From positions 1 through 64,000 of the forward strand of contig NZ_CAJZAR010000078.1 of NCBI RefSeq assembly GCF_914484835.1: 64,000 nucleotides of DNA, in the 5' to 3' direction. Below are positions 46,352 through 55,096 of the stretch, one piece after another. Within the stretch, counting starts at the first letter, position 1. Each line of letters starts with the position of its first letter. The notes beneath the pieces were generated by a model, which worked only from the letters and a program-made list of their open reading frames with translations, did no database searches and was not told where the DNA came from. Origin of the DNA: Paraburkholderia tropica. Lineage in GTDB: Bacteria; Pseudomonadota; Gammaproteobacteria; Burkholderiales; Burkholderiaceae. Position numbers and translations under genes: made by a program.

Positions 46352-46377
46352 GGGCGGCGTCCGGCTGAACGCCGCCC
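46352..46377 (-). other. Intra-operon hairpin between arylsulfatase and symporter
   Basis: Perfect 9-bp GC arms (46352-46360, 46369-46377) with an 8-nt loop, in the gap after the arylsulfatase stop. No T run, so attenuation, processing or mRNA stabilisation is more likely than full termination. Confidence 0.45.
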
Positions 46378-46408
46378 GGGAACCACGCGTCTACATCGTC
46401 AGGATGCC

Positions 46409-47920
<1,512 letters not shown>

Positions 47921-47940
47921 GGAACACTCCTTTGTGTAGA

Positions 47941-47990
47941 GCTACCGCAGCCGGTAGCGGATCGCCTCCGTTCCCCGTCGCCGACGGGTT
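47941..47990 (-). other. Hairpins between maturase and arylsulfatase genes
   Basis: Within the 97-bp gap, 47941-47947 pairs with 47952-47958 (7 bp, loop CAGC), and a second palindrome CCCGTCG/CGACGGG follows near 47974-47989. They may tune the ratio of maturase to sulfatase mRNA. Confidence 0.4.
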
Positions 47991-48017
47991 GTCAGGAGGC
48001 CGTTTCTCCCGAGGGGT

Positions 48018-49004
48018 TCAGCCCGGATCGCGATCGCGGATGACGCAACGAAATCCCACGTGGCACGTGGACGTATCGACGGGCTGCGCCATGCGCGCGG
48101 CGGGCCGATAGCGCCGGCAGTAGTTGGGCGCGCACAGGTACGAGCCGCCCTTCATGACCTTGCGCGGAATCTTGACCTGAGGCGAGCGCGGATCGACGCT
48201 GGCTTCCACGCTCGCGCCGCGTGGGTTATCGAGCGTGCAGCACGCCTTCACGATCTTGCCGTGGTCCTGATACCAGTCGCTGGTCCATTCCCAGACGTTG
48301 CCCGCCATGTCGTAGAGGCCATAGCCGTTGGGCGCGAACGAGCCGACCGGCGCGGTCCATTCGTAGCCGTCTTCAAGCAGGTTCTGCCACGGAAATTCGC
48401 CTTGCCACGTGTTGGCCATCGGCTTGCCTTGCGGCATGAGTTCGTCGCCCCAGACGAACTCCGCGCCGTCGAGCCCGCCGCGCGCGGCGAATTCCCATTC
48501 GGCTTCGGTGGGCAGATCCTTGCCGGCCCAGCGCGCGTAGGCGGTGGCGTCTTCGTAGGAGACGTGCACGACCGGATGATCGGCGAGACCTTCGAGCGAA
48601 CTCGCGGGGCCGCGCGGATGCCGCCAGTCGGCGCCTTGCGCATAGGTCCACCAGTTGTAGTGATTGCGCAGATCCACGCGCTTCTCAGGCTTCGCGAACA
48701 CCACCGAGGACGGCGCGAGCATCTCGGGCAGCGCGCCCGGATAGTCGTCGGGATTGGCGGGGCGCTCGGCGGACGTGATGTGGCCGGTGGCGTCGACGAA
48801 GCGCTGGAAATCGGCGTTCGTCACCGCATGACGATCGATCCAGAAGCCGCGCACGCGGACCTTGTGCGCGGGCGCTTCCTCGGGATAGTGATGATTCGAG
48901 CCCATCAGGAACGTGCCGCCTTCGATACGGACCATGCCTGGCGACGCGGCGTGCGAGGGGGCGTCACTGGCGTCGTTGATCGCTTCGGGTGCGGTGTGGA
49001 TCAT
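48018..49004 (-). CDS. Formylglycine-generating enzyme (sulfatase maturase, SUMF1-like)
   Basis: The protein has 328 residues. FGE-sulfatase fold: PGMVRIEGGTFLMGSNHHYPEEAPAHKVRV, GFWIDRHAVTNADFQRFVDATGH, LPTEAEWEFAARGG, YDMAGNVWEWTSDWY and the C-terminal MKGGSYLCAPNYCRRYRPAAR. The Cys-x4-Cys pair in that last block is the copper-binding catalytic pair of aerobic FGEs. It oxidises the sulfatase motif Cys to formylglycine, using O2. It is the first gene of the operon and the arylsulfatase follows, so the two are a dedicated pair. The ATG at 49004 has a poor ribosome site; an ATG 23 codons further in is possible. Confidence 0.92.
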   Translation of the reverse strand: MIHTAPEAINDASDAPSHAASPGMVRIEGGTFLMGSNHHYPEEAPAHKVRVRGFWIDRHAVTNADFQRFVDATGHITSAERPANPDDYPGALPEMLAPSSVVFAKPEKRVDLRNHYNWWTYAQGADWRHPRGPASSLEGLADHPVVHVSYEDATAYARWAGKDLPTEAEWEFAARGGLDGAEFVWGDELMPQGKPMANTWQGEFPWQNLLEDGYEWTAPVGSFAPNGYGLYDMAGNVWEWTSDWYQDHGKIVKACCTLDNPRGASVEASVDPRSPQVKIPRKVMKGGSYLCAPNYCRRYRPAARMAQPVDTSTCHVGFRCVIRDRDPG

Positions 49005-49059
49005 GGGCAGTCAGGGTGGGCGGCAGGGTGTGGAATCGCATGGGCGCGGACGGCGAAAC

Positions 49060-49095
49060 GTTGGCGTTGGCGTTGGCGTCTGCGTTGGCGTCGGC
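49060..49095. repeat. Six hexamer repeats (GTTGGC-like)
   Basis: Six 6-bp units, four exact GTTGGC and two variants (GTCTGC, GTCGGC), lie between element B and the maturase start. In the leader of the operon mRNA. Confidence 0.8.
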
Positions 49096-49149
49096 GAGCA
49101 AGGCATGCGGCGTACCGGCTTGCAGTATTGGAGCGCCGCCGCGGTTTCG

Positions 49150-49191
49150 CTATCGGTAGATGGGGCAACGGCATTGCCCCTGAGGGCAATC
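49150..49191 (-). promoter_or_regulatory. Composite element B upstream of the maturase-arylsulfatase operon
   Basis: On the minus strand: GATTGCCC...AGGGGCAAT, 4 nt, TTGCCCCATCTACCGATAG. It aligns with element A without gaps, over 42 bp, and is oriented towards the operon start, about 145 bp upstream of the maturase ATG. Confidence 0.6.
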
Positions 49192-49284
49192 GGCAGGCGG
49201 GGCGCGTGCTTCACGACAATTTGCGCAACAACTTTCGCATCGACGTATGCAAACCGCTGACGGTTACGCGATGTCTGCGCTTTC

Positions 49285-49314
49285 GGGCAATGGAACTGCC
49301 CTGCATCCTATGGC
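49285..49314 (+). promoter_or_regulatory. Partial copy of the composite element
   Basis: GGGCAAT, 4 nt, CTGCCC followed by GCATCCTATGGC keeps the spacing of the right half of elements A-C with one base missing. It points towards the DUF4239 3' end, so its function is unclear; it may be a relic or auxiliary site. Confidence 0.35.
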
Positions 49315-49345
49315 GCGTCGCCGGGCCTTGTGCGGACGCGAGGCG

Positions 49346-50113
49346 CTAGTTCGGCGGCATCGACTGCTGGAGGCTAAGCAGGTTTTGCGGCACGACGCGA
49401 ATCAGACCGCCACGTGGACTGTCGATATCCGCGATCAACGACAGTGACAGCGACACGGTGATCGGCAAGACGAACAGCAGCACGCGCCGCCCATTTTTAC
49501 CGCGCACGCCATAGCCCTGCATCAGGTTGCTGAAGAAGGCGATCGCCATCATCAACGCCCACGCGGAAACCGGAATGCGATTGAGCCACGCGGCCTGCGT
49601 ATAACCCTGCGTATTGATCACGTCGTTCATGCCTCCGACCGCGAGCGCGGTGATGGGCGTGGGCCGCGCCTCGGCGGCCTCGCGCACGGTGTCCCACAGC
49701 TGGCCCTGAAGCGCCATGGTTTTGCTGTTGAGCACGTCGAGTTCGTGCGCGTTGCGCGTGCGGTAAAACACGATGCGCAATTCCAGATACTGGGCCAGCA
49801 GCGCTTTGGCTTTTGCCGAACCGGGTGTGCCCAGCAGGTCGGCGCGCAGATATTCGGTGCCGATCGCATTGGCTTCTTCTTCCTCGTAATTCTTGCGCTG
49901 GTCGTAACGGCTGACCGCCATCGAAAGCGTAAAGCCGATTAACAGCGCAAGCAGCGTGAGCGTGGCGCCCTGAATGACGTTGTAGTTATCGCGCGCGTCG
50001 TCCGAGAGCGGCAGGACACGCTGCATCACGATCGCGCCGAGTGCCGCGCCAGTCGAAAGCAGCACGATCAGCAGGATGAACAGGTATGCGGGATGATGAA
50101 CGAGCTGAGTCAT
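49346..50113 (-). CDS. DUF4239 (bestrophin-like) membrane protein
   Basis: The protein has 255 residues from the ATG at 50113; the frame is open to 50260 but family sequence begins at MTQLVHHPAYLFILLIVLL. Two helices lie near the N-terminus (about 10-30 and 45-65), a helical soluble middle, then two near the C-terminus (about 185-230). The conserved GFTLSMAVSRYDQRKNYEEEEANAIGT segment (about 60-88) is the DUF4239 signature, distantly related to bestrophin anion channels. The role is unknown. It has a half-copy of the composite element 85 bp upstream. Confidence 0.8.
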   Translation of the reverse strand: MTQLVHHPAYLFILLIVLLSTGAALGAIVMQRVLPLSDDARDNYNVIQGATLTLLALLIGFTLSMAVSRYDQRKNYEEEEANAIGTEYLRADLLGTPGSAKAKALLAQYLELRIVFYRTRNAHELDVLNSKTMALQGQLWDTVREAAEARPTPITALAVGGMNDVINTQGYTQAAWLNRIPVSAWALMMAIAFFSNLMQGYGVRGKNGRRVLLFVLPITVSLSLSLIADIDSPRGGLIRVVPQNLLSLQQSMPPN

Positions 50114-50542
50114 TTGGGATCCGAATGAATGGCGATGAATGCCGCCCTGATATGCTCCGTGCCGATCGATCTTAACGTGAACCCTGGCGTCAACGCGTTG
50201 CCCCAAACCCTGAGTCAAACCGCGCATTCGCGAGCGGAGGCAGGGCGGCCAGGTTTGCAATCGCCCGCATCATGCGCTGTTTCGATCGGTTGAATGAATG
50301 CACGGATCGTTGACTCAATTGAATGAATGCCACGCAGCGCGCCAGGCGAATTCATTGCGGAATGAATCGATTATTTTCGTTCTGATCAGTCTGAAACCAC
50401 ATGGTCTCGTAAATTGCTATAACGGCTTACATGCGTTCGATTCGTGTCATGCGAGTCGCGCAGAGGTGTCAAGGAGCGGTATCAGGGAGCCACGAAATCC
50501 GACCCAAAAATACGGATGAATTGGCGAAGACGGAGTGATGTC
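50114..50542. other. Divergent intergenic region with AATGAAT boxes, 429 bp
   Basis: No supported gene. GAATGAAT occurs at 50123-50130, 50293-50300 and 50322-50329; TTGAATGAATGC is exact at 50291-50302 and 50320-50331. A perfect inverted repeat ATTCATT/AATGAAT spans 50350-50367. A half-copy of the composite element, TTGCCCCAAACCCTGAG, is at 50198-50214. Likely promoters of the DUF4239 and response regulator genes. Confidence 0.6.
50350..50367. promoter_or_regulatory. Perfect AATGAAT inverted repeat
   Basis: 7-bp arms (50350-50356, 50361-50367) around GCGG, 176 bp upstream of the response regulator start. The same half-site recurs three times nearby. Candidate regulator-binding site. Confidence 0.4.
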
Positions 50543-51154
50543 GTGAATAGCGATTCCATCAGGACGATTCACGTTGTCGAAGACGATGCATCCATGCGAT
50601 CGGCGTTGAAAAGACTCCTGAGCAGTGCAGGTTATGAGGTCCAGACGTATGCCTCCGCCGGCGAATTTCTGGTGAGCGAGCCCGAAGCGTGGCGTGGCTG
50701 TCTGCTGCTCGATCTGGAACTCGGCGGCCCGAGCGGGCTGGATCTTCAGCAGGCGCTGCGGCGTCAGCCACGCGCGATGCCGGTCGTGTTCATGAGCGGC
50801 TACAGCGATGTGCCGCGTACCGTGCAGGCGATGAAAGCGGGCGCCGTGGACTTCCTCGTCAAGCCCTTCGAGCGGCAGGCGTTGCTGGACGCGCTCGACA
50901 CCGCATTCAGCACGGATGCGCACGCGGACGCGCCGTTGCCGAACGAGGCGGCACCGGGCGTGAGCCTCGGCGAGCGAGAGCGGACGGTGTTGAAAGGGAT
51001 CGTCGCGGGGCGGCGCAACAAGCAGATCGCGGCGGAACTCGGACTTTCGGAGCGCACCATCAAGAGCTGTCGGGCGCAACTCATGCGCAAATTCAGCGCG
51101 GGCTCGTTCGCGGAGTTGCTAAGGCACGCCGAAGCGGTATCGCTCGCGGCGTGA
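50543..51154 (+). CDS. FixJ/NarL-type response regulator
   Basis: The protein has 203 residues from a GTG at 50543 with GGAG seven nt upstream; the frame is open to 50444 and ATG 50516 is a weaker choice. Receiver domain: RTIHVVEDDASMRSAL, acceptor Asp in LLLDLELGGPSG, FMSGYSDVPRTVQAMKAGAVDFLVKPF (FixJ-type). C-terminal LuxR HTH: SLGERERTVLKGIVAGRRNK, QIAAELGLSERTIKSCRAQL. A DNA-binding regulator. No histidine kinase is adjacent. It is a good candidate for binding the composite elements in this region. Confidence 0.87.
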   Translation: MNSDSIRTIHVVEDDASMRSALKRLLSSAGYEVQTYASAGEFLVSEPEAWRGCLLLDLELGGPSGLDLQQALRRQPRAMPVVFMSGYSDVPRTVQAMKAGAVDFLVKPFERQALLDALDTAFSTDAHADAPLPNEAAPGVSLGERERTVLKGIVAGRRNKQIAAELGLSERTIKSCRAQLMRKFSAGSFAELLRHAEAVSLAA

Positions 51155-51299
51155 TGTTGGCGCGTCGTATCGCGCTGTCCAGCAACTCGCACAAGCCGAG
51201 GCCAACGCGCGGCGCGGGTCGCCACCGTGAGGCGACGACGATGCCTTTGCGCGTCGACACGAGCATGCGCGGCATGTGAAAGACAAGCGCTCTGTCCGA

Positions 51300-51341
51300 C
51301 ATTGCCCGAAAGGGAAATGGGATTGCCCCAAATCCCTATGG
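51300..51341 (+). promoter_or_regulatory. Composite element C upstream of second response regulator
   Basis: CATTGCCC...AGGGAAAT, 4 nt, TTGCCCCAAATCCCTATGG. The distance from the first base to TTGCCCC is 23 bp, the same as in A and B. It is 192 bp before the response regulator start. Confidence 0.6.
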
Positions 51342-51460
51342 CATGGTGCGCGTCATATAGACAACGATGATCGAATGGTTGGAATCAGCCGGACTCGTTC
51401 AGCGATTTCGCCCCTTGTATTGCGTGCGAAACGCTGAGTATCGGGTCGGGGAGCAAGGCA

Positions 51461-51480
51461 TTGCCCTAAGTCCCTATGGC
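51461..51480 (+). promoter_or_regulatory. Half-site D of the composite element
   Basis: TTGCCCTAAGTCCCTATGGC matches 18 of 20 bases of the right half of element C; a GGGG-AGCAA remnant precedes it. It lies 53 bp before the response regulator start. Confidence 0.5.
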
Positions 51481-51533
51481 GTCAGCCGCACGCTCGCATG
51501 ACACTTCGGCATCGATTATCTGGACGACGACGC

Positions 51534-51905
51534 ATGAACGCGGAGCCACTCTCGATCGTGATTATCGAGGACGACACGGGCCTGTGCCGCGCCATCGAGC
51601 GCCTGTTCCGCCACTCGGGATTCGTCACGCGTTCGTTTCAAAGCGCGGAGGAGGCGGGGGCATACGATTGCGCGCTGGCCGCGCGTTGCCTCATTGTCGA
51701 CGTGCAGCTTCCGGGCACGTCGGGGCCTGCGTTTTATGAAGCGTTGCAGTCGCCGCGTCCGCCCGTCGTGTTCATCACGGCGTACGATGCGCCGGTCACG
51801 CGGCAGGCCGTGGCGAGGGCAGGCCAGCATGCGTTGCTGACCAAGCCATTTCTGGGCGCGGCGCTGCTGGATGCCGTCGGCGAGGCGACGCGCAGCCAGC
51901 CTTGA
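51534..51905 (+). CDS. Single-domain response regulator
   Basis: The protein has 123 residues from the ATG at 51534. It has receiver features only: IVIIEDDTGLCRAIERLF, acceptor Asp in LIVDVQLPGTSG, FITAYD, and LTKPFLGAALLD. It resembles the FixJ/TtrR receiver without its DNA-binding half, so it may act as a phosphate sink or competitor for the upstream FixJ-type regulator. Preceded by composite element C and half-site D. Confidence 0.82.
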   Translation: MNAEPLSIVIIEDDTGLCRAIERLFRHSGFVTRSFQSAEEAGAYDCALAARCLIVDVQLPGTSGPAFYEALQSPRPPVVFITAYDAPVTRQAVARAGQHALLTKPFLGAALLDAVGEATRSQP

Positions 51906-51998
51906 AGGTCGACGATTGACGGTGCCTGGATTTTCCATTAATCGGCCGCGACATCGCGCCGGGATGATCGGCACGCAGACGGGATTGGGAGCGACGCG

Positions 51999-53153
51999 TT
52001 GAGCGAGCGAGACGAACGGGATAAGCGACACAAGCGACACAAGCGAACCAGGTGGCTGGCGTGGTGCGCAATCGCGATCCTCGCATCGTCCATGATGGGG
52101 ACCGCCTGCGCTGACGCATCGCCGATAGTGTCAGGTGGCGCGAAGCCGTCGCCGTCGTCCGTTGTGCGCGTCGCCATCGCGCCGGTCGCCCCCTTCGTGC
52201 TGCCGCAAACGAAGACGCCCGAAGGCTTCAGTATCGATATCTGGAACGAGATCGCGCGCCGCATTCGCCGCGATTTCACGTGGGTGCCGGTCGCCACGCA
52301 AGCCGACGTGCTCCCGATCGTCGAGCAAGGCAACGCGGATCTCGCGATATCCGCCATCACCATGACGCCCGAGCGCGAGCGCCAGGTCGATTTTTCGATT
52401 CCCTATTTCGATGCGGGCTTGCAGATCATGGTGCGCGCGCACAACGATAGTTCTTTCCTGAGCACGATCTGGTCGGTTCCGTGGCGGGCGATGGGGCAGT
52501 TCGCGGCGATCAGCGCGGCGATCGTTTTCGTGCTGGCCAATCTCGTTTGGCTGGTCGAGCGAAAACGCGATCGCAATTTCCAGAAGCCTTATTGGCGGGC
52601 GATTGGAGAGGGCCTCTGGATCACGATGCTGATTATCGCAACGGGGGAGCACGGCGAACGCGATGAGCCGGGCCTGTGGAAGCGTGTACTGGTGCCCGCC
52701 ATGTGGTTGATTGGCGTGGTGCTGGTGGCGCAGTTCACGGCGACGGTGACGTCTTCGCAGACGGTGGCGCGCCTGCAATCGAACATACGGGGTCCTGACG
52801 ATCTGCCGGGGAAATTGATCGGCTCGGTGCCGGGCACCGTCGCCGCCGACTATCTCACCGAGCGAGGGCTGCCGTTTGTCAGCATGAACACCGCCGATGA
52901 TGGTTTCCGGCTGCTGATGCACGGCGACATCCAGGCCATCGTCTACGATGCGCCGACTTTGCAGTACTGGAGCGGGCGGCTCGGCAGCGGCACGCTCGCC
53001 GTGGTGGGGCCGGTGTTCCGGCCGGAGAAATATGGCATTGCCTTACCCAACGGCAGCCCGTTGCGCAAGGCGATCAACGAGGCGTTGCTGTCCATGTATG
53101 AAGACGGGACGTACGAACTGATTCAGAAGAAGTGGTTCGCGTCGGGGAGCTAG
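51999..53153 (+). CDS. Glutamate-receptor-like ion channel / solute-binding protein
   Basis: The protein has 384 residues from a TTG at 51999 with GGGAG upstream; ATGs near residue 32 are alternatives. A signal/anchor helix (WLAWCAIAILASSMM) is followed by the first half of a type II solute-binding lobe (VVRVAIAPVAPFVLP, GFSIDIWNEIARR, DLAISAITMTPERERQVDFS). Then a membrane helix (QFAAISAAIVFVLANLVWLV), a short pore-like segment (AIGEGLWITMLIIATGEHGE), a second helix (VPAMWLIGVVLVAQFTATVT), and the second binding half (GPDDLPGKLIGSVPGTVAADYLTERG). This is the GluR0 layout S1-TM-P-TM-S2. The potassium filter TVGYG is absent. Confidence 0.8.
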   Translation: MSERDERDKRHKRHKRTRWLAWCAIAILASSMMGTACADASPIVSGGAKPSPSSVVRVAIAPVAPFVLPQTKTPEGFSIDIWNEIARRIRRDFTWVPVATQADVLPIVEQGNADLAISAITMTPERERQVDFSIPYFDAGLQIMVRAHNDSSFLSTIWSVPWRAMGQFAAISAAIVFVLANLVWLVERKRDRNFQKPYWRAIGEGLWITMLIIATGEHGERDEPGLWKRVLVPAMWLIGVVLVAQFTATVTSSQTVARLQSNIRGPDDLPGKLIGSVPGTVAADYLTERGLPFVSMNTADDGFRLLMHGDIQAIVYDAPTLQYWSGRLGSGTLAVVGPVFRPEKYGIALPNGSPLRKAINEALLSMYEDGTYELIQKKWFASGS

Positions 53154-53230
53154 TCCGCTGGACGCCGTGCATGGCTCGCCCCAAATCTCTCTGAGCGCAT
53201 CGTTAGCGCGATCATCCCAACACAGAGAGC

Positions 53231-54883
53231 CTACTGAAGCGTCTCCTGCAGATACTTGTGGACGAACGCAATCGCCATGCTGCCCTCGCCAACGGCCGAC
53301 GCGACCCGCTTGATGGGGCTCAGCCGCACATCGCCGCAGGCAAATATGCCAGGCGTGCTCGTTTCGAGCAGATAAGGATCGCGCGTGTGCGACCAGCGTC
53401 CCGCCTTGACGACATCGTCGCCGGTCAAGACATAGCCGCGTGCGTTACGCGCGATGCCTTCCGGCAGCCAATCCGTTTCCGCATCCGCGCCGATGAAAAC
53501 AAACAAGCCTCCGCAATCGTGCCGCGTGACGTTCGCGCTCGCTTTGTCGACGATGTCGATGGCGCCAAGATGGGTTTCGCCATACGCGCCCACCACTTCG
53601 GCCTGCAACCTGACCTCGACATTCGACTTTCTGGCGAGCTGTTCGACCAGATAGCGGGACATGCTGTTCTCCAGCGCGTCGCCGCGCACCACGAGCGTCA
53701 CCTGCCGCGCGTGGCCGGAAAAGTAGAGCGCGGCTTGTCCGGCCGAGTTGCCGCCGCCGATCAGATACACGTCCAGGCCATGCGTCGCGCTGGCTTCATT
53801 GCGCGACGCGCCGTAATAAATGCCTCGGCCGATGAAGCGGTCGAAGCCTTCGATGGCCAGCCGCCGCCACGTGACGCCGGTCGCAAGAATGAGCGTGCGC
53901 GCGCCGACGACATCGCCGCCGTCGAGGTGCACTTGCCGCGATCCGACATCGATGCCTGCCACGGCGCGCGTCACCAGAATCTCCGCGCCGAGCCGCTTCG
54001 CCTGTAGCAGTGCGCGGTTGGCGAGTTCGTCGCCGGATACACCGTTTGGGAATCCCAGGTAGTTTTCGATGCGCGACGACGTGCCCGCCTGTCCGCCCGG
54101 CGCCTCGCGTTCGACCACGATCGTTCGCAAGCCTTCGGACGCACCATACACCGCCGCGGCGAGGCCCGCGGGTCCGCCGCCGATGATCACCGCGTCGTAT
54201 TCGTCGATGAGCGGTTTCGTCTGAAGACCGAGTCGCTCGGCGAGTTCGCGTATCGCGGGCCGATTGAGGAGCGTGCCGTCGGCGAGGCGCAGCGCCGGGC
54301 ATTCCTGTTCCGATGGGCAGTGTCCGGGCCAGCGCGTGCTCAGTTCGGACGCATCGGGCGCCATCCAGTCACAACTGATCTGATTGCGTTCGAGGAACTG
54401 GCGCAACTCCGTGCAGGCCGGGTCCCATCGCGCGCCGACCATGGTCACGCGCGGCTTGGGCGGTTCAGCGGAAAGGCCCTGCAACCCGCCGATGCGCTCG
54501 CGTGCGAGCGCGCCCATCTTCACCGCGACTTCCGGCGACGCCGCCGCAAGCGCGTAATAGTGCGACGCGTCCACGCGCATGACGCGCGACGGCTCGGCGG
54601 CTCGATAAGCGCCAGGAAACGGTGAACTCAGGGCGAGCGGCACCTCGCCAAAGATGGTTCCGGGCAAGCGCCATCCCAGCGTGCGCTCGACGCCGTCGAA
54701 CAATTTGATGACTTCGATCTTGCCGCTGAGCACGGCATAGAGCGCGCGCTCGGCACCTTCATGGACCGCGAATTCGCCACTGCTAAGCTGCAGGTCGGCC
54801 GATGTGTGCGCGAGATGTTCGAGTTCGGTGTCGCCGAGCGTCGAGAAGAGGGGGATGGCGCGGAGGTCGTCAGTGGTCAGCAT
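53231..54883 (-). CDS. cNMP-binding domain / thioredoxin-reductase-like FAD oxidoreductase fusion
   Basis: The protein has 550 residues. N-terminal cyclic nucleotide-binding fold (about 10-125: IPLFSTLGDTELEHLAH, RALYAVLSGKIEVIK, GTIFGEVPLAL). A thioredoxin/glutaredoxin-like segment follows (about 145-225, TELRQFLERNQISCDWMAPD). A thioredoxin-reductase FAD domain completes it: DAVIIGGGPAGLAAAVYGA, GGQAGTSSRIENYLGFP, VYLIGGGNSAGQAALYFSGH and GIFACGDVRLSPIKRVASAVGEG. The redox-active CxxC of thioredoxin reductase is not present at its usual place (YYGASRNEAS instead). It is an FAD oxidoreductase, possibly cyclic-nucleotide controlled. It converges with the receptor-like gene. Confidence 0.85.
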   Translation of the reverse strand: MLTTDDLRAIPLFSTLGDTELEHLAHTSADLQLSSGEFAVHEGAERALYAVLSGKIEVIKLFDGVERTLGWRLPGTIFGEVPLALSSPFPGAYRAAEPSRVMRVDASHYYALAAASPEVAVKMGALARERIGGLQGLSAEPPKPRVTMVGARWDPACTELRQFLERNQISCDWMAPDASELSTRWPGHCPSEQECPALRLADGTLLNRPAIRELAERLGLQTKPLIDEYDAVIIGGGPAGLAAAVYGASEGLRTIVVEREAPGGQAGTSSRIENYLGFPNGVSGDELANRALLQAKRLGAEILVTRAVAGIDVGSRQVHLDGGDVVGARTLILATGVTWRRLAIEGFDRFIGRGIYYGASRNEASATHGLDVYLIGGGNSAGQAALYFSGHARQVTLVVRGDALENSMSRYLVEQLARKSNVEVRLQAEVVGAYGETHLGAIDIVDKASANVTRHDCGGLFVFIGADAETDWLPEGIARNARGYVLTGDDVVKAGRWSHTRDPYLLETSTPGIFACGDVRLSPIKRVASAVGEGSMAIAFVHKYLQETLQ

Positions 54884-55042
54884 GATTCGTCATCCCTGGC
54901 AGGCAATGAATCACAGTGCGCGAAGTGATGTGCACGCGGAAGTTGCACGCTTGATGTGCATGCGCGAACGGTACAGATGAACTGCACGCCGACGCGCCGG
55001 GCGAGATCGCACCCAGCCGGAGTGCGCGATCGAAACCAGTAT

Positions 55043-55070
55043 AGGTTAGGCGGCCGCGCCCGCCTAACCT
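55043..55070 (-). terminator. Strong hairpin terminating nrdJ
   Basis: Perfect 11-bp arms (55043-55053 with 55060-55070) around a 6-nt loop, 26 nt after the nrdJ stop. The stem ends in AGGTTAGG/CCTAACCT with no T tract beyond. Confidence 0.6.
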
Positions 55071-55096
55071 GTTGCCGCTTGCGTCGCTCGCCTGCT

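Larger units (their letters stand above)
49005..49345. other. Intergenic between maturase and DUF4239 genes, 341 bp
   Basis: No supported gene. It holds a 6-bp tandem repeat, composite element B (minus) that would drive the maturase operon, and a partial copy of the element on the plus strand at 49285-49314. Confidence 0.6.
51155..51533. other. Intergenic with two element copies, 379 bp
   Basis: No supported gene. It contains composite element C (51300-51341) and half-site D (51461-51480), both on the plus strand and pointing to the second response regulator gene. Confidence 0.6.
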
